A DNA stretch of 40,145 nt from Streptomyces sp. MZ04 (GTDB taxonomy: Bacteria > Actinomycetota > Actinomycetes > Streptomycetales > Streptomycetaceae). Below, piece after piece: positions 26,075-33,172 of this stretch. The number at the start of each line of letters is the position of its first letter. Positions within the stretch are counted from its first letter, which is position 1. Under the pieces are notes generated by a model. That model was not told where the DNA came from, searched no databases, and saw only the letters and a list, made by a program, of their open reading frames with translations. The position numbers and the translations under genes are program-made. The stretch lies in assembly GCF_004684775.1 (NCBI RefSeq), contig NZ_SRIC01000044.1:1-40145 (forward strand), written 5' to 3'.

Positions 26075-26114
26075 GAGCCGCAGCCTATGCGGTCTCCTGC
26101 CGACCGGTCAGTGC

Positions 26115-26573
26115 TTACGCCGGTACGCGCACCGCTTCCACGGCCCTGACCAGCGGCGCGAGCTCCGGTTCCAGTGCCGCCGCGTCGAGTGCCTCGCGCA
26201 GCGCGGTGTCATTGGTGGGCCGTGCTTCGGCGAGGAGCGCGGCGCCCGACTCGCTGACGTCCGTGTAGATGCCCCGGCGGTCGGTCGGGCACAGGTAGCG
26301 GGCGAGCAGCCCGCGGTCCTCGAGCCGGGTGACCAGGCGCGTGGTGGCGCTCTGGCTGAGTACGACGGCGTCGGCGACCTGCTTCATCTGCAGATGGCCG
26401 CCCTCTCCGTCGTGCTGCCTGCTGAGGACGTCGAGCAGGGAGTACTCGCGCACGCTCAGGCCGTGCTTGGCCTGCAGGGCGCGCTCGATGTGGGTCTCGA
26501 TCTTCCCGTGGAGCAGGGAGAGCGCGCACCAGCCCTGTGCAAGGGCGGTCAGTGCGGGGTCCGTCGCTGTCAT
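26115..26573 (-). CDS. MarR family transcriptional regulator
   Basis: 152 residues with a MarR winged helix: LSVREYSLLDVLSR, LQMKQVADAVVLSQSATTRLVTRLEDRGLLAR (recognition helix and wing start), then CPTDRRGIYTDVSESG. MarR proteins are usually repressors released by small aromatic or drug-like ligands. The ATG at 26573 has GGAGG upstream; the open frame extending to 26693 lacks a start signal and crosses the operator region. It is divergent from an MFS exporter gene, the classic arrangement for a repressor of its own exporter. A palindrome with TGCAC half-sites lies between them. Confidence 0.93.
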   Translation of the reverse strand: MTATDPALTALAQGWCALSLLHGKIETHIERALQAKHGLSVREYSLLDVLSRQHDGEGGHLQMKQVADAVVLSQSATTRLVTRLEDRGLLARYLCPTDRRGIYTDVSESGAALLAEARPTNDTALREALDAAALEPELAPLVRAVEAVRVPA

Positions 26574-26611
26574 GGCTCTTGTTCCTCCGTCCCGGAGCGG
26601 CTGAAACCAGG

Positions 26612-26668
26612 ATAGTGCACGGGTGCAATATCCAGCGCTTGCAAGTAACCCGCGTGTGCAACTATTGT
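26612..26668. promoter_or_regulatory. MarR/MFS divergent promoter and candidate operators
   Basis: ATAGTGCAC-GG-GTGCAATAT (26612-26631) is an 8-of-9 inverted repeat, and CTTGCAAG (26638-26645) is a second palindrome. The second overlaps the -35 of a plus-strand promoter: TTGCAA (26639-26644), 18 bp, TATTGT (26663-26668). A repressor bound here would block the MFS gene. Confidence 0.55.
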
Positions 26669-26713
26669 GGACGCAAGCTAAGCGCACCTGCAATCGCCTT
26701 GGAAGGTAGAACC

Positions 26714-27925
26714 ATGCCTCTCGCGCTACTGGCCCTCGCGATCGGGGCCTTCGGAATCGGGACCACAGAGTTCGTGATCATGGGACTGCTCCCTGAGGTC
26801 GCGGGTGACTTCGGCGTCTCCATCCCCACGGCCGGTCTCCTCGTGACCGGCTACGCACTCGGCGTCGTCCTCGGCGCTCCCCTGATGACCGTCCTCGGCA
26901 CCCGTGTCTCGCGCAAGCGGATGCTGATGATCCTGATGGGCCTGTTCATCGCGGGCAATCTGCTCTCCGCCGTGGCCCCGTCCTTCGGCGTGATGCTGGC
27001 GGGCCGCGTCGTCGCTTCGCTCGCCCACGGTGCCTTCTTCGGCATCGGCTCGGTCGTCGCGGCGGAACTGGTCGCGCCGGAGAAGAAGGCCGGAGCGATC
27101 GCCATGATGTTCACCGGGCTCACCGTGGCCAATGTGGTCGGTGTGCCGCTCGGCACGCTCGTCGGGCAGACCCTCGGCTGGCGGATCACCTTCGCCGTCG
27201 TCGCCGGGCTCGGCTTCATCGGCCTGGCCGGTATCGCCAAGCTGGTGCCGGACCTTCCCAAGCCCGAAGGCGTACGGCTGCGCCATGAACTGGCCGCGTT
27301 CCGCAACGTACAAGTACTGCTCGCCATGTCGATGACGATCCTTGGCTTCGGCGGTGTCTTCGCGGCCATCACCTACCTCGCGCCGATGATGACGGACGTC
27401 GCGGGCTACGCGGACTCCTCCGTGACCTGGCTGCTCGTCCTCTTCGGCCTCGGCATGGTCGCGGGCAACCTGATCGGCGGGAAGTTCGCGGACCGCGCGC
27501 TGATGCCGCTGCTCTACATCTCGCTGAGCGCGCTGGCCGTCGTGCTCGCCCTCTTCACCTATACCGCGCACAACAAGATCGCGGCGGCCGTGACCATCGC
27601 ACTGATCGGTGCCCTCGGCTTCGCGACCGTGCCGCCGCTGCAGAAGCGGGTGCTCGACCAGGCCTCCGGCGCCCCCACGCTCGCCTCGGCCGTGAACATC
27701 GGCGCCTTCAACCTCGGTAACGCCCTCTCGGCCTGGCTCGGCGGCATCGTGATCTCCGCGGGCCTCGGCTACACCGCCCCGAACTGGGTGGGCGCGGTCC
27801 TCGCGGGCTCCGCGCTCGTCCTGGCCGTTCTCTCGGCGGCCCTTGAGCGCCGCTCGGCCGCCCTCAGCCTCGTGGTCGCGGGAGCGGCCCCGGTGGAGCA
27901 GGCCGCGACGCCCGTCCACCACTGA
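26714..27925 (+). CDS. MFS efflux transporter (DHA1, Cml/arabinose-efflux type)
   Basis: 403 residues, 12 membrane helices. It begins MPLALLALAIGAFGIGTTEFVIMGLLPEVA, the conserved opening of DHA1 drug exporters with the GTTEF motif in helix 1. Motif A appears as LGTRVSRKR after helix 2 and helix 5 has the antiporter-type GVPLGTLVGQTLGWR. Likely a proton-driven exporter of drugs or metabolites. The ATG at 26714 has GGAAGG upstream. Divergent MarR probably controls it; the HbpS-like gene follows after 57 bp on the same strand. Confidence 0.93.
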   Translation: MPLALLALAIGAFGIGTTEFVIMGLLPEVAGDFGVSIPTAGLLVTGYALGVVLGAPLMTVLGTRVSRKRMLMILMGLFIAGNLLSAVAPSFGVMLAGRVVASLAHGAFFGIGSVVAAELVAPEKKAGAIAMMFTGLTVANVVGVPLGTLVGQTLGWRITFAVVAGLGFIGLAGIAKLVPDLPKPEGVRLRHELAAFRNVQVLLAMSMTILGFGGVFAAITYLAPMMTDVAGYADSSVTWLLVLFGLGMVAGNLIGGKFADRALMPLLYISLSALAVVLALFTYTAHNKIAAAVTIALIGALGFATVPPLQKRVLDQASGAPTLASAVNIGAFNLGNALSAWLGGIVISAGLGYTAPNWVGAVLAGSALVLAVLSAALERRSAALSLVVAGAAPVEQAATPVHH

Positions 27926-27982
27926 CCCCACGCCCCCCAAAGCCTCCCCCCCGCACAAGCACCACCGCACAAGGAGAACCTC

Positions 27983-28408
27983 ATGAGCACCACCGCCACC
28001 GCTGTCGCCCCGCTGACCATCCAGGACGCCGAGGCGCTCGTCTCCGCGGCCCACCGCGCGGCCGAGGCCGCCGGGGTCATGGTCAGCGTCACCGTCCTCG
28101 ACGCGGGCGGCCACCTGCTGGCCTTCCGCCGCGACGACCGGGCCGTGCTGATCTCCGGCGAGACCAGCACCCGCAAGGCGTACACGGCGCTTCAGCTCAA
28201 TGCCCCCACCGCCGGCCTCGTCGACCTGGTCAAGCCCGACGGCCCCTTCCACACCCTGCCCACCGCCCTCGACCGGCCGCTGCTCTTCATCGCCGGCGGC
28301 ATCCCGGTCCACCGCGACGGCCGGCTGATCGGCGCCATCGGCGTCGGCGGCGGAGCGCCCGAGCAGGACCACGGGTTCGCGACGGCGGCCGTGGAGGCCC
28401 TCGCGTAG
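27983..28408 (+). CDS. GlcG/HbpS family heme-binding-type protein
   Basis: 141 residues, the full length of the DUF336 (GlcG/HbpS) domain: LTIQDAEALVSAAHRAAEAAGVMVSVTVLDAGGHLLAFRR at the start, and GGIPVHRDGRLIGAIGVGGGAPEQD near the end. Some members bind heme (HbpS of S. reticuli), while others are of unknown role. There is no signal peptide, unlike exported HbpS. AAGGAG precedes the ATG. It is 57 bp after the MFS gene and is probably co-transcribed under MarR control, so a role in sensing or detoxifying the exported compound is possible (inference). Confidence 0.9.
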   Translation: MSTTATAVAPLTIQDAEALVSAAHRAAEAAGVMVSVTVLDAGGHLLAFRRDDRAVLISGETSTRKAYTALQLNAPTAGLVDLVKPDGPFHTLPTALDRPLLFIAGGIPVHRDGRLIGAIGVGGGAPEQDHGFATAAVEALA

Positions 28409-28426
28409 TACGTCACGTCATGTGGC

Positions 28427-28479
28427 GGCCGCCTGCTCGCCGCTCAGCCGGCCGCCTGCTCGCCGCTCAGCCGGCCGCC
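28427..28479. repeat. 23-bp tandem duplication at the end of the acetyltransferase gene
   Basis: A 23-bp unit beginning GGCCGCCTGCTCGCCGCTCA occurs at 28427-28449 and again at 28450-28472, with seven bases of a third copy. The second copy contains the stop codon (28467-28469) of the minus-strand gene, so the stop-codon region is duplicated. Confidence 0.9.
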
Positions 28480-29336
28480 ACCGTCAGCGGTGCGAAGCGA
28501 CGCGACCAGTCGCCGGGCAGCTCAGGGATGCCGGACGTCATCACGGCGTTGAAGGCGATGGGCTCCAGACCGCGTTCCTTCACCCAGGCGAGCAGCTCTT
28601 CATGGCGTACGTCGATGTCGGTGCGCAGCGGACGGTCCGAGCCGGCGGCGAGGGAGCCGATGAGAGCCTTCGCCGTGTCCGTGTCGCGGGCGATCAGCGG
28701 GCCGATGACATGGGTCTCCATGTTCGGCCAGGCGCCCGCGTAACCGGTGATCTCGCCGTCGGCCTCCGCGACCCGCAGCTGGTCCACGAAGGCCGGAAGG
28801 CGGGTGATCATGTGCGTGCGGTCGAGGCCGAAGACCTCGTGGTCGAGCCGGAGGATCGCGGGCAGGTCCTCGGCGGTCGCCGGCCGGGTGGCGACATCGG
28901 GCAGGGGGCCGTCAGCGGTGAACCGGCCGCGGACCATCTCGGCGCGGCCGGTGGTCTTGAAGCCGAGCTGCTCGTAGAGGGGGCGGCCGTTCGGCGTCGC
29001 GTGGAGGGTGAGCGGTGTGGTGCCGGCCTCTTCGATGACGTGGCGCATGAGGCGGCGGCCGATGCCCTTGCGGGCGTGCCGCTCGGCGACGAGGACCATG
29101 CCGATCGCTCCGAGGCCCGGGCTTTCCTGTGGCCCGTACTCGGTCACCACGCAGGCGGCGATGAGGCCGTCGCCGTCGGGGTCGTCGATGCCGTGACCCG
29201 TACCGGCCGAGAGCAGCAGCCCCCATTTGTGGTCCTCGCGTGGCCAGCCCCGGTCCTGGGAGAGGTCGGCGCAGGCGGTGACGTCTCGGAGGGTCAGCCG
29301 GCGGATGGGCAGTGCGGAGAGGGAAGGTGTCGACAC
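28467..29336 (-). CDS. Double-domain GNAT acetyltransferase
   Basis: 289 residues with two GNAT-like halves. The first (residues 1-140) contains GAIGMVLVAERHARKGIGRRLMRHVIEEA, a clear acetyl-CoA motif, and PLYEQLGFKTTG. The second half (EDLPAILRLDHEVFGLDRTHMI onward) is more divergent, as in the Acetyltransf_18-containing family. Substrate unknown. The GTG at 29336 (VSTPSLSALPIRRLTLRDV) follows the membrane protein stop by 5 bp, so the two are translationally close. The open frame extends upstream into that gene, and its long low-complexity N-terminus is rejected. Confidence 0.88.
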   Translation of the reverse strand: MSTPSLSALPIRRLTLRDVTACADLSQDRGWPREDHKWGLLLSAGTGHGIDDPDGDGLIAACVVTEYGPQESPGLGAIGMVLVAERHARKGIGRRLMRHVIEEAGTTPLTLHATPNGRPLYEQLGFKTTGRAEMVRGRFTADGPLPDVATRPATAEDLPAILRLDHEVFGLDRTHMITRLPAFVDQLRVAEADGEITGYAGAWPNMETHVIGPLIARDTDTAKALIGSLAAGSDRPLRTDIDVRHEELLAWVKERGLEPIAFNAVMTSGIPELPGDWSRRFAPLTVAAG

Positions 29337-29341
29337 TCGGG

Positions 29342-29902
29342 TCAGGCTGTCTGACGCACGTCCCCGACGTCCACCGGTTTGTGGGCAGAAGCACGCTGGT
29401 TCCGGCCACGTTGCTTCCGGCCACGGCGGGTCAGACCCCAGGGCTTGAGCACCGAGACGACCGTCATGAAGAGATAGGCGCTCAGGGAGACGATGGGCCC
29501 GGCGATCAGGTCGGTTGGATCCGTCACCGGGGAGCCCGCGGCCACGGTGGCGACTGTGACGTTGATGCCCGGGCGCAGAGCGAAGGCCGATGCGGCGGTG
29601 GTGGCCAGGGTCAGCCAGAACTTCGTATAGACCCAGCGGTGCTTGGCGAGTCCCCAAGGGGTTCCGAGGGAAAGCACCAGACCGCTCAGCAGCGTGAGCA
29701 GCGCCAGGGGGAGCACCAGCCAGTCCGCGAAGAGCTTCATGGAACGGGCGGCGGCTTCGGTGGTCGCGGCGGAATCCGTGGTGATGGCGGCGACGGCGAG
29801 CGCGAGCAGCCCGAGCGTGAGCCCGAGCCAGCCCGCGGCGGCGGTTACGTGGACGACGAGGGTGGCCCGGCGATGGGGGCGGCTTAGTTTCACGTGAAAC
29901 AC
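29342..29902 (-). CDS. Small integral membrane protein with start inside parS
   Basis: About 186 residues with four hydrophobic segments (TLVVHVTAAAGWLGLTLGLLALAVAAI; LFADWLVLPLALLTLLSGLVLSLG; FWLTLATTAASAFAL; LIAGPIVSLSAYLFMTVVSVL) and a basic C-terminal tail. No domain is recognised with certainty. The likely starts are GTG at 29902 or GTG at 29893, both within a parS site, so the first residues (VFHVKL) are encoded by the ParB-binding sequence. The frame remains open to 29971, but that start overlaps the divergent HAD gene. No convincing ribosome binding site is seen. It is followed after 5 bp by the GNAT gene. Confidence 0.72.
   Translation of the reverse strand: MFHVKLSRPHRRATLVVHVTAAAGWLGLTLGLLALAVAAITTDSAATTEAAARSMKLFADWLVLPLALLTLLSGLVLSLGTPWGLAKHRWVYTKFWLTLATTAASAFALRPGINVTVATVAAGSPVTDPTDLIAGPIVSLSAYLFMTVVSVLKPWGLTRRGRKQRGRNQRASAHKPVDVGDVRQTA
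29886..29901. promoter_or_regulatory. parS site overlapping a start codon
   Basis: AGTTTCACGTGAAACA matches parS at 15 of 16 positions. On the minus strand it contains one GTG and abuts another that are the possible starts of the membrane protein gene. It lies about 70 bp from the divergent HAD gene. Confidence 0.88.
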
Positions 29903-29928
29903 GGTGCCGGGAACGGTGGCCGAAGGCG

Positions 29929-29958
29929 TCTGACAGCGGGAGTAACCGTGGCTACTAG
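29929..29958 (+). promoter_or_regulatory. Possible promoter of the HAD phosphatase gene
   Basis: TCTGAC (29929-29934), 18 bp, TACTAG (29953-29958). Transcription would start within a few bases of the ATG at 29970, so the message is probably leaderless. Confidence 0.4.
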
Positions 29959-29969
29959 TCTCGGCGTAC

Positions 29970-30602
29970 ATGCCACGCCTTCACCTTTTCGACCTGGACG
30001 GAACGCTGCTGCACGGAACGGCGGCCCCGGTGGAGATCTCCCATCGGCTCGGTCTCGACGCGGAGATCGCGGAGCTGGAACGCGACTTCGTGGCGCAGCA
30101 CATCGACCCGCCCCGGTACGCGGTCCGGGTTCGGGCCCTGTGGGCAGACCTCACCGAGGCGCACGTGACGGCGGCCTTCGAGGGGGCTCCCTGGCTCTCC
30201 GGGATCCGGGAGACCTGGGCCGAGATCCGCGAGGGCGGTGACTACTGCGCCGTGATCTCGCTGTCGCCGTCGTTCTTCGTGGAGCGGCTCCTGGGGTGGG
30301 GAGCGCATGCCGCGTACGGATCGCGTTTCCCCTCGGTGCCGTTTACCGAGCCGGTGAATCCGGCGGGCATTCTCGATGCCGCGGCCAAGGTGAAGATCGC
30401 GGACCGGCTCTGTGAAGAGTTCGGGGTGGGCAGGTCCGATTGCATCGCATATGGCGACTCGCTCTCGGACGTGGAGTTGTTCGGGGCGGTGCCGGTTTCG
30501 GTCGCCGTCAATGCGGATCAGCGGCTGGTTGGGCTTGCTACCCACTCTTATGTCGGGCGGGATCTACGTAAGGCGTATGAATTGGTGTGCCGCGCCCGGT
30601 AA
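29970..30602 (+). CDS. HAD-IB (SerB-like) phosphatase
   Basis: 210 residues with the HAD motifs: DLDGTLL (motif I, nucleophile Asp near residue 8), SLSPSFF (motif II serine), K in AAKVKIADRL (motif III) and YGDSLSDVELF (motif IV aspartates). The order and the DLDGT start place it in the HAD-IB group with SerB. The substrate is unknown; phosphoserine or a lysophosphatidate-type ester are family examples. No ribosome binding site precedes the ATG, which fits a leaderless start. It is divergent from the membrane protein gene across parS. Confidence 0.9.
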   Translation: MPRLHLFDLDGTLLHGTAAPVEISHRLGLDAEIAELERDFVAQHIDPPRYAVRVRALWADLTEAHVTAAFEGAPWLSGIRETWAEIREGGDYCAVISLSPSFFVERLLGWGAHAAYGSRFPSVPFTEPVNPAGILDAAAKVKIADRLCEEFGVGRSDCIAYGDSLSDVELFGAVPVSVAVNADQRLVGLATHSYVGRDLRKAYELVCRAR

Positions 30603-30655
30603 TTGGGGTAATTGGTAGGCGTGGTTCGCTGAATTCCGGGTGAAGGAAGGCGGAC

Positions 30656-30745
30656 TTGTGCGCCGGACGGCTGCCGGTATGGTCGACTCCGGTTCGTGCC
30701 GGGTGTATCTCTGCGCACCCCTGGGGGGCACGGGCGGAGGTCGAC
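30656..30745 (+). other. Promoter-like sequence and nested hairpin, possible structured RNA
   Basis: This is part of the 418-bp gap between the HAD and flavohemoglobin genes. TTGTGC (30656-30661), 16 bp, TATGGT (30678-30683) resembles a promoter. It runs into a nested inverted repeat: GTCGAC-TCCG (30682-30691) with CGGA-G-GTCGAC (30735-30745), CGTGCC (30695-30700) with GGCACG (30727-30732), and GGGTG (30701-30705) with CACCC (30716-30720). If the promoter is real, the outer arm would be partly outside the RNA. No known riboswitch consensus (ydaO, TPP, cobalamin) was recognised. A smaller 6-6-6 repeat with a TAGGGT hexamer lies at 30859-30877. The rest of the gap shows nothing I can identify. 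Confidence 0.35.
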
Positions 30746-31020
30746 GCAGCCTAACGGGGCGAAGAGATCGAAGACCTGAACTTTCGGTTATGCGGCCGGC
30801 GCGATGGTGATGGATGGGACGCTGCGGAGAGATGACTGCGGCCAATGTCACATTTCATCCCTACTTGTCCGTAGGGTCTGGAATCCAAGGTTCAATGCGG
30901 GCACACGAGCGCCGGCACACGGGGCACGGGCACACGGGGCGAGACGGAGCGGGGAAAGCAAGCAGCTTCCTACAGGGAAGTGCGCAGACCGACTGAGAGA
31001 TGTTCGAGGCGAGGCACAGC

Positions 31021-32610
31021 ATGGACTCTCCGACCACCACGTCGGTGGGCAACGGCACTTCCGGCGACAACGGCGGTGGAGGCGGCTGGTTCACCCCACG
31101 CAAGGCGCCGCAGCGCCCGGAGGACGGCGAGGCGACGCGTCCCGCGTCCGATGAGTCCAAGGCCTCCGAAGCCCCTGAGGGACGCCGCGTGGCGTCGATA
31201 CGCCCCCTGAACAAGCCCGCCGCCCCCGTGGAGCCCGCGCGAGACTCCGGGCCCCGGCCCGTGGCCGAGCAGCGAATATCGGCCGCCCCCGAGCAGCGCG
31301 AGCGCGTGCCGGAACCGCGGCAGAAGCCGGAAGCCGCGCCGCAGCCCGAGCCACAACTCCAGCCGCAGCCGAGCCCTCAGCCGCAGCCGAGCCCTGAGCC
31401 GCAACCAAGGCCTGAGCCGCAACCAAGGCCCGAGCCGCAACCAAGGCCCGCGCCGCAACCAAGGCCCGAGCCACAGCAAAGGCCCGAGCCCACTCCTCAG
31501 GGATCCCCCGACGCGATCCTCGTGCAGCGCACCATGGCCGAAATCGGCCCCGTTGCGGACAAGGTGACCTCGTACTTCTACGCGCTGCTCTTCACCCGGC
31601 ACCCCGATCTGCGGCCTCTCTTCCCTGCCGCCATGGACACTCAGCGCGACCGGCTGCTGAAGGCGCTGCTGACCGCGGCCGAGCACATCGACAACACCGA
31701 GGTGCTCGTCGCGTATCTGAAGAACCTCGGCCGCGGCCACCGCAAGTACGGGACGCAGCCCGAGCACTATCCGGCGGTCGGCGAGTGCCTGATCGGCTCG
31801 CTCAGCCGGTACGCGAGCGCGGTATGGGACGACGAGATCGAGGCCGCCTGGGTCCGGACGTACACGACGATCTCCCAGGTCATGATCGACGCGGCGGCCG
31901 CGGACGAACTGCGCGCCCCCGCCTGGTGGTTCGCCGAAGTCGTCTCGCACGACCTCAGAACGCCTGACATCGCTGTCGTGACCGTCCGGCCCGACCAGCC
32001 CTATCCCTTCCTCGCCGGGCAGTACACGAGCCTGGAGACGCCTTGGTGGCCGAGGATCTGGCGGCACTACTCGTTCGCTTCGGCGCCGCGATCCGACGGG
32101 CTGCTCTCGTTCCATGTGAAGGCCGTCCCCGCGGGCTGGGTCTCCAACGCCCTGGTGCACCACGCCCGCCCCGGTGACGTCATGCGGCTCGGCCCGCCCG
32201 CCGGTTCGATGACCGTCGACCACACCACCGACAGCGGACTGCTCTGTCTGGGCGGCGGCACCGGCATCGCCCCCATCAAGGCGCTCGTCGAGGACGTCGC
32301 CGAGCACGGCGAACGCCGGCCCGTGGAGGTCTTCTACGGAGCTCGCACCGACCACGACCTGTACGACATCGACACGATGCTGCGGCTCCAGCAGACCCAT
32401 CCCTGGCTCGCGGTCCGCCCCGTCGTCGACGACCACGCGCAGTTCCCGGACGCCGTGCGCGAGTACGGCCCCTGGAACGAGTACGACGCCTACCTCTCGG
32501 GTCCGCCCGGCATGATCCGCAGCGGTGTGGACGCCCTGCGGGACCTCGGCATCCCGGCCGGCCGGATCCGCCACGACTCCGTCGAGGAACTGGTGGCCAC
32601 GGGCGATTAG
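31021..32610 (+). CDS. Flavohemoglobin-like protein (globin plus FAD/NAD reductase) with Pro-rich N-terminus
   Basis: 529 residues. Residues 1-160 are low complexity, ending in Pro-Gln-Arg-Glu repeats. A globin domain follows (about 165-300: LVQRTMAEIGPVADKVTSYFYALLFTRHPDLRPLFP, proximal His in LGRGHRKYG). Then comes a ferredoxin-reductase-type domain with RHYSFAS (FAD), GGGTGIAP (NAD(P)H) and the terminal SGPPGM. Flavohemoglobins oxidise nitric oxide to nitrate or reduce oxygen. The disordered N-terminal extension is longer than in Hmp. The ATG at 31021 has GAGGCGAGG upstream; an ATG at 31000 is possible. Single gene, preceded by a 418-bp gap. Confidence 0.9.
   Translation: MDSPTTTSVGNGTSGDNGGGGGWFTPRKAPQRPEDGEATRPASDESKASEAPEGRRVASIRPLNKPAAPVEPARDSGPRPVAEQRISAAPEQRERVPEPRQKPEAAPQPEPQLQPQPSPQPQPSPEPQPRPEPQPRPEPQPRPAPQPRPEPQQRPEPTPQGSPDAILVQRTMAEIGPVADKVTSYFYALLFTRHPDLRPLFPAAMDTQRDRLLKALLTAAEHIDNTEVLVAYLKNLGRGHRKYGTQPEHYPAVGECLIGSLSRYASAVWDDEIEAAWVRTYTTISQVMIDAAAADELRAPAWWFAEVVSHDLRTPDIAVVTVRPDQPYPFLAGQYTSLETPWWPRIWRHYSFASAPRSDGLLSFHVKAVPAGWVSNALVHHARPGDVMRLGPPAGSMTVDHTTDSGLLCLGGGTGIAPIKALVEDVAEHGERRPVEVFYGARTDHDLYDIDTMLRLQQTHPWLAVRPVVDDHAQFPDAVREYGPWNEYDAYLSGPPGMIRSGVDALRDLGIPAGRIRHDSVEELVATGD
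31396..31485. repeat. 18-bp tandem repeat in the flavohemoglobin linker
   Basis: Five near-identical 18-bp units (GAGCCGCAACCAAGGCCC type) encode (EPQPRP)n. More degenerate Pro-Gln-Ser repeats precede them. The period keeps the reading frame, so linker length can vary between strains. Confidence 0.88.
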
Positions 32611-32630
32611 CGCGGTCCGGGAGCGTGCGG

Positions 32631-33113
32631 CTAGCCCAGGTCAGGCGCGTGCATCGCGCGTACGCCCTCGATGTTGCCGTCCAGATAGTGCCGCAGCGAC
32701 AGCGGTACGAGATGGACCGAGGCGATCCCGACGCGGGTGAAGGGCACGTGGACGATCTCGTACTCGCCGCACGGCTCCTCCACCTCGGGGCCGTGCCGCA
32801 GCGAGGCGTCCATGGACTCCAGGCGGCAGACGAAGAAGTGCTGCACCTTCACACCGGTCGCGCCACCGTCCTCGCCGATGTGCTCGACGGTGTCCACGAA
32901 GCAGGGCACCACGTCGCAGATCTTGGCGCCGAGCTCCTCATGGACCTCGCGATGGAGCGCGTCGACGACGGTCGCGTCCTCCGCCTCCACGCCGCCGCCC
33001 GGAGTGACCCAGTAGGGATCGACGCCGGGCTTGGTCCGCTTGATCAGGATCAGGTCGTCGCCATCGAGCAGGATGGCGCGTGCGGTGCGCTTGACCACGG
33101 GTCGGACGGTCAT
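32631..33113 (-). CDS. NUDIX hydrolase
   Basis: 160 residues. The Nudix box is intact: GGGVEAEDATVVDALHREVHEELGA (G-x5-E-x7-REV-x-EE-x-G-A). These enzymes hydrolyse nucleoside diphosphates linked to another group; the substrate is unknown. The ATG at 33113 (MTVRPVVKRTARAILL) has no Shine-Dalgarno sequence. A TTTCAC-N16-CACATT promoter ending 6 bp upstream would give a leaderless message, and its -35 element lies inside a parS site. The frame is open to 33335 but that part overlaps the LysR coding region. Confidence 0.92.
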   Translation of the reverse strand: MTVRPVVKRTARAILLDGDDLILIKRTKPGVDPYWVTPGGGVEAEDATVVDALHREVHEELGAKICDVVPCFVDTVEHIGEDGGATGVKVQHFFVCRLESMDASLRHGPEVEEPCGEYEIVHVPFTRVGIASVHLVPLSLRHYLDGNIEGVRAMHAPDLG

Positions 33114-33133
33114 GGGAGAAATGTGGCCCGGAG

Positions 33134-33149
33134 TGTTCCACGTGAAACA
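33134..33149. promoter_or_regulatory. parS site overlapping the NUDIX promoter
   Basis: TGTTCCACGTGAAACA matches parS at 15 of 16 positions. Its minus-strand TTTCAC (33147-33142) is 16 bp from CACATT (33125-33120), giving a possible promoter of the NUDIX gene. It lies 24 bp before the LysR stop. Confidence 0.82.
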
Positions 33150-33172
33150 TCGCGAACCAGATGGAGACCCGC

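Noticed and set aside
26726..28372. 548-codon minus-strand frame opposite the MFS and HbpS-like genes
   Set aside because: Highly charged Gly/Asp/Glu/Arg translation typical of an antisense frame of a membrane-protein gene.
30656..31020. c-di-AMP (ydaO), TPP or cobalamin riboswitch before the flavohemoglobin gene
   Set aside because: The conserved sequence boxes of these classes are absent; kept only as an unexplained structure.
31366..31490. CRISPR-like direct repeats
   Set aside because: The repeats are contiguous 18-bp units within a coding frame with no spacers and no cas genes.
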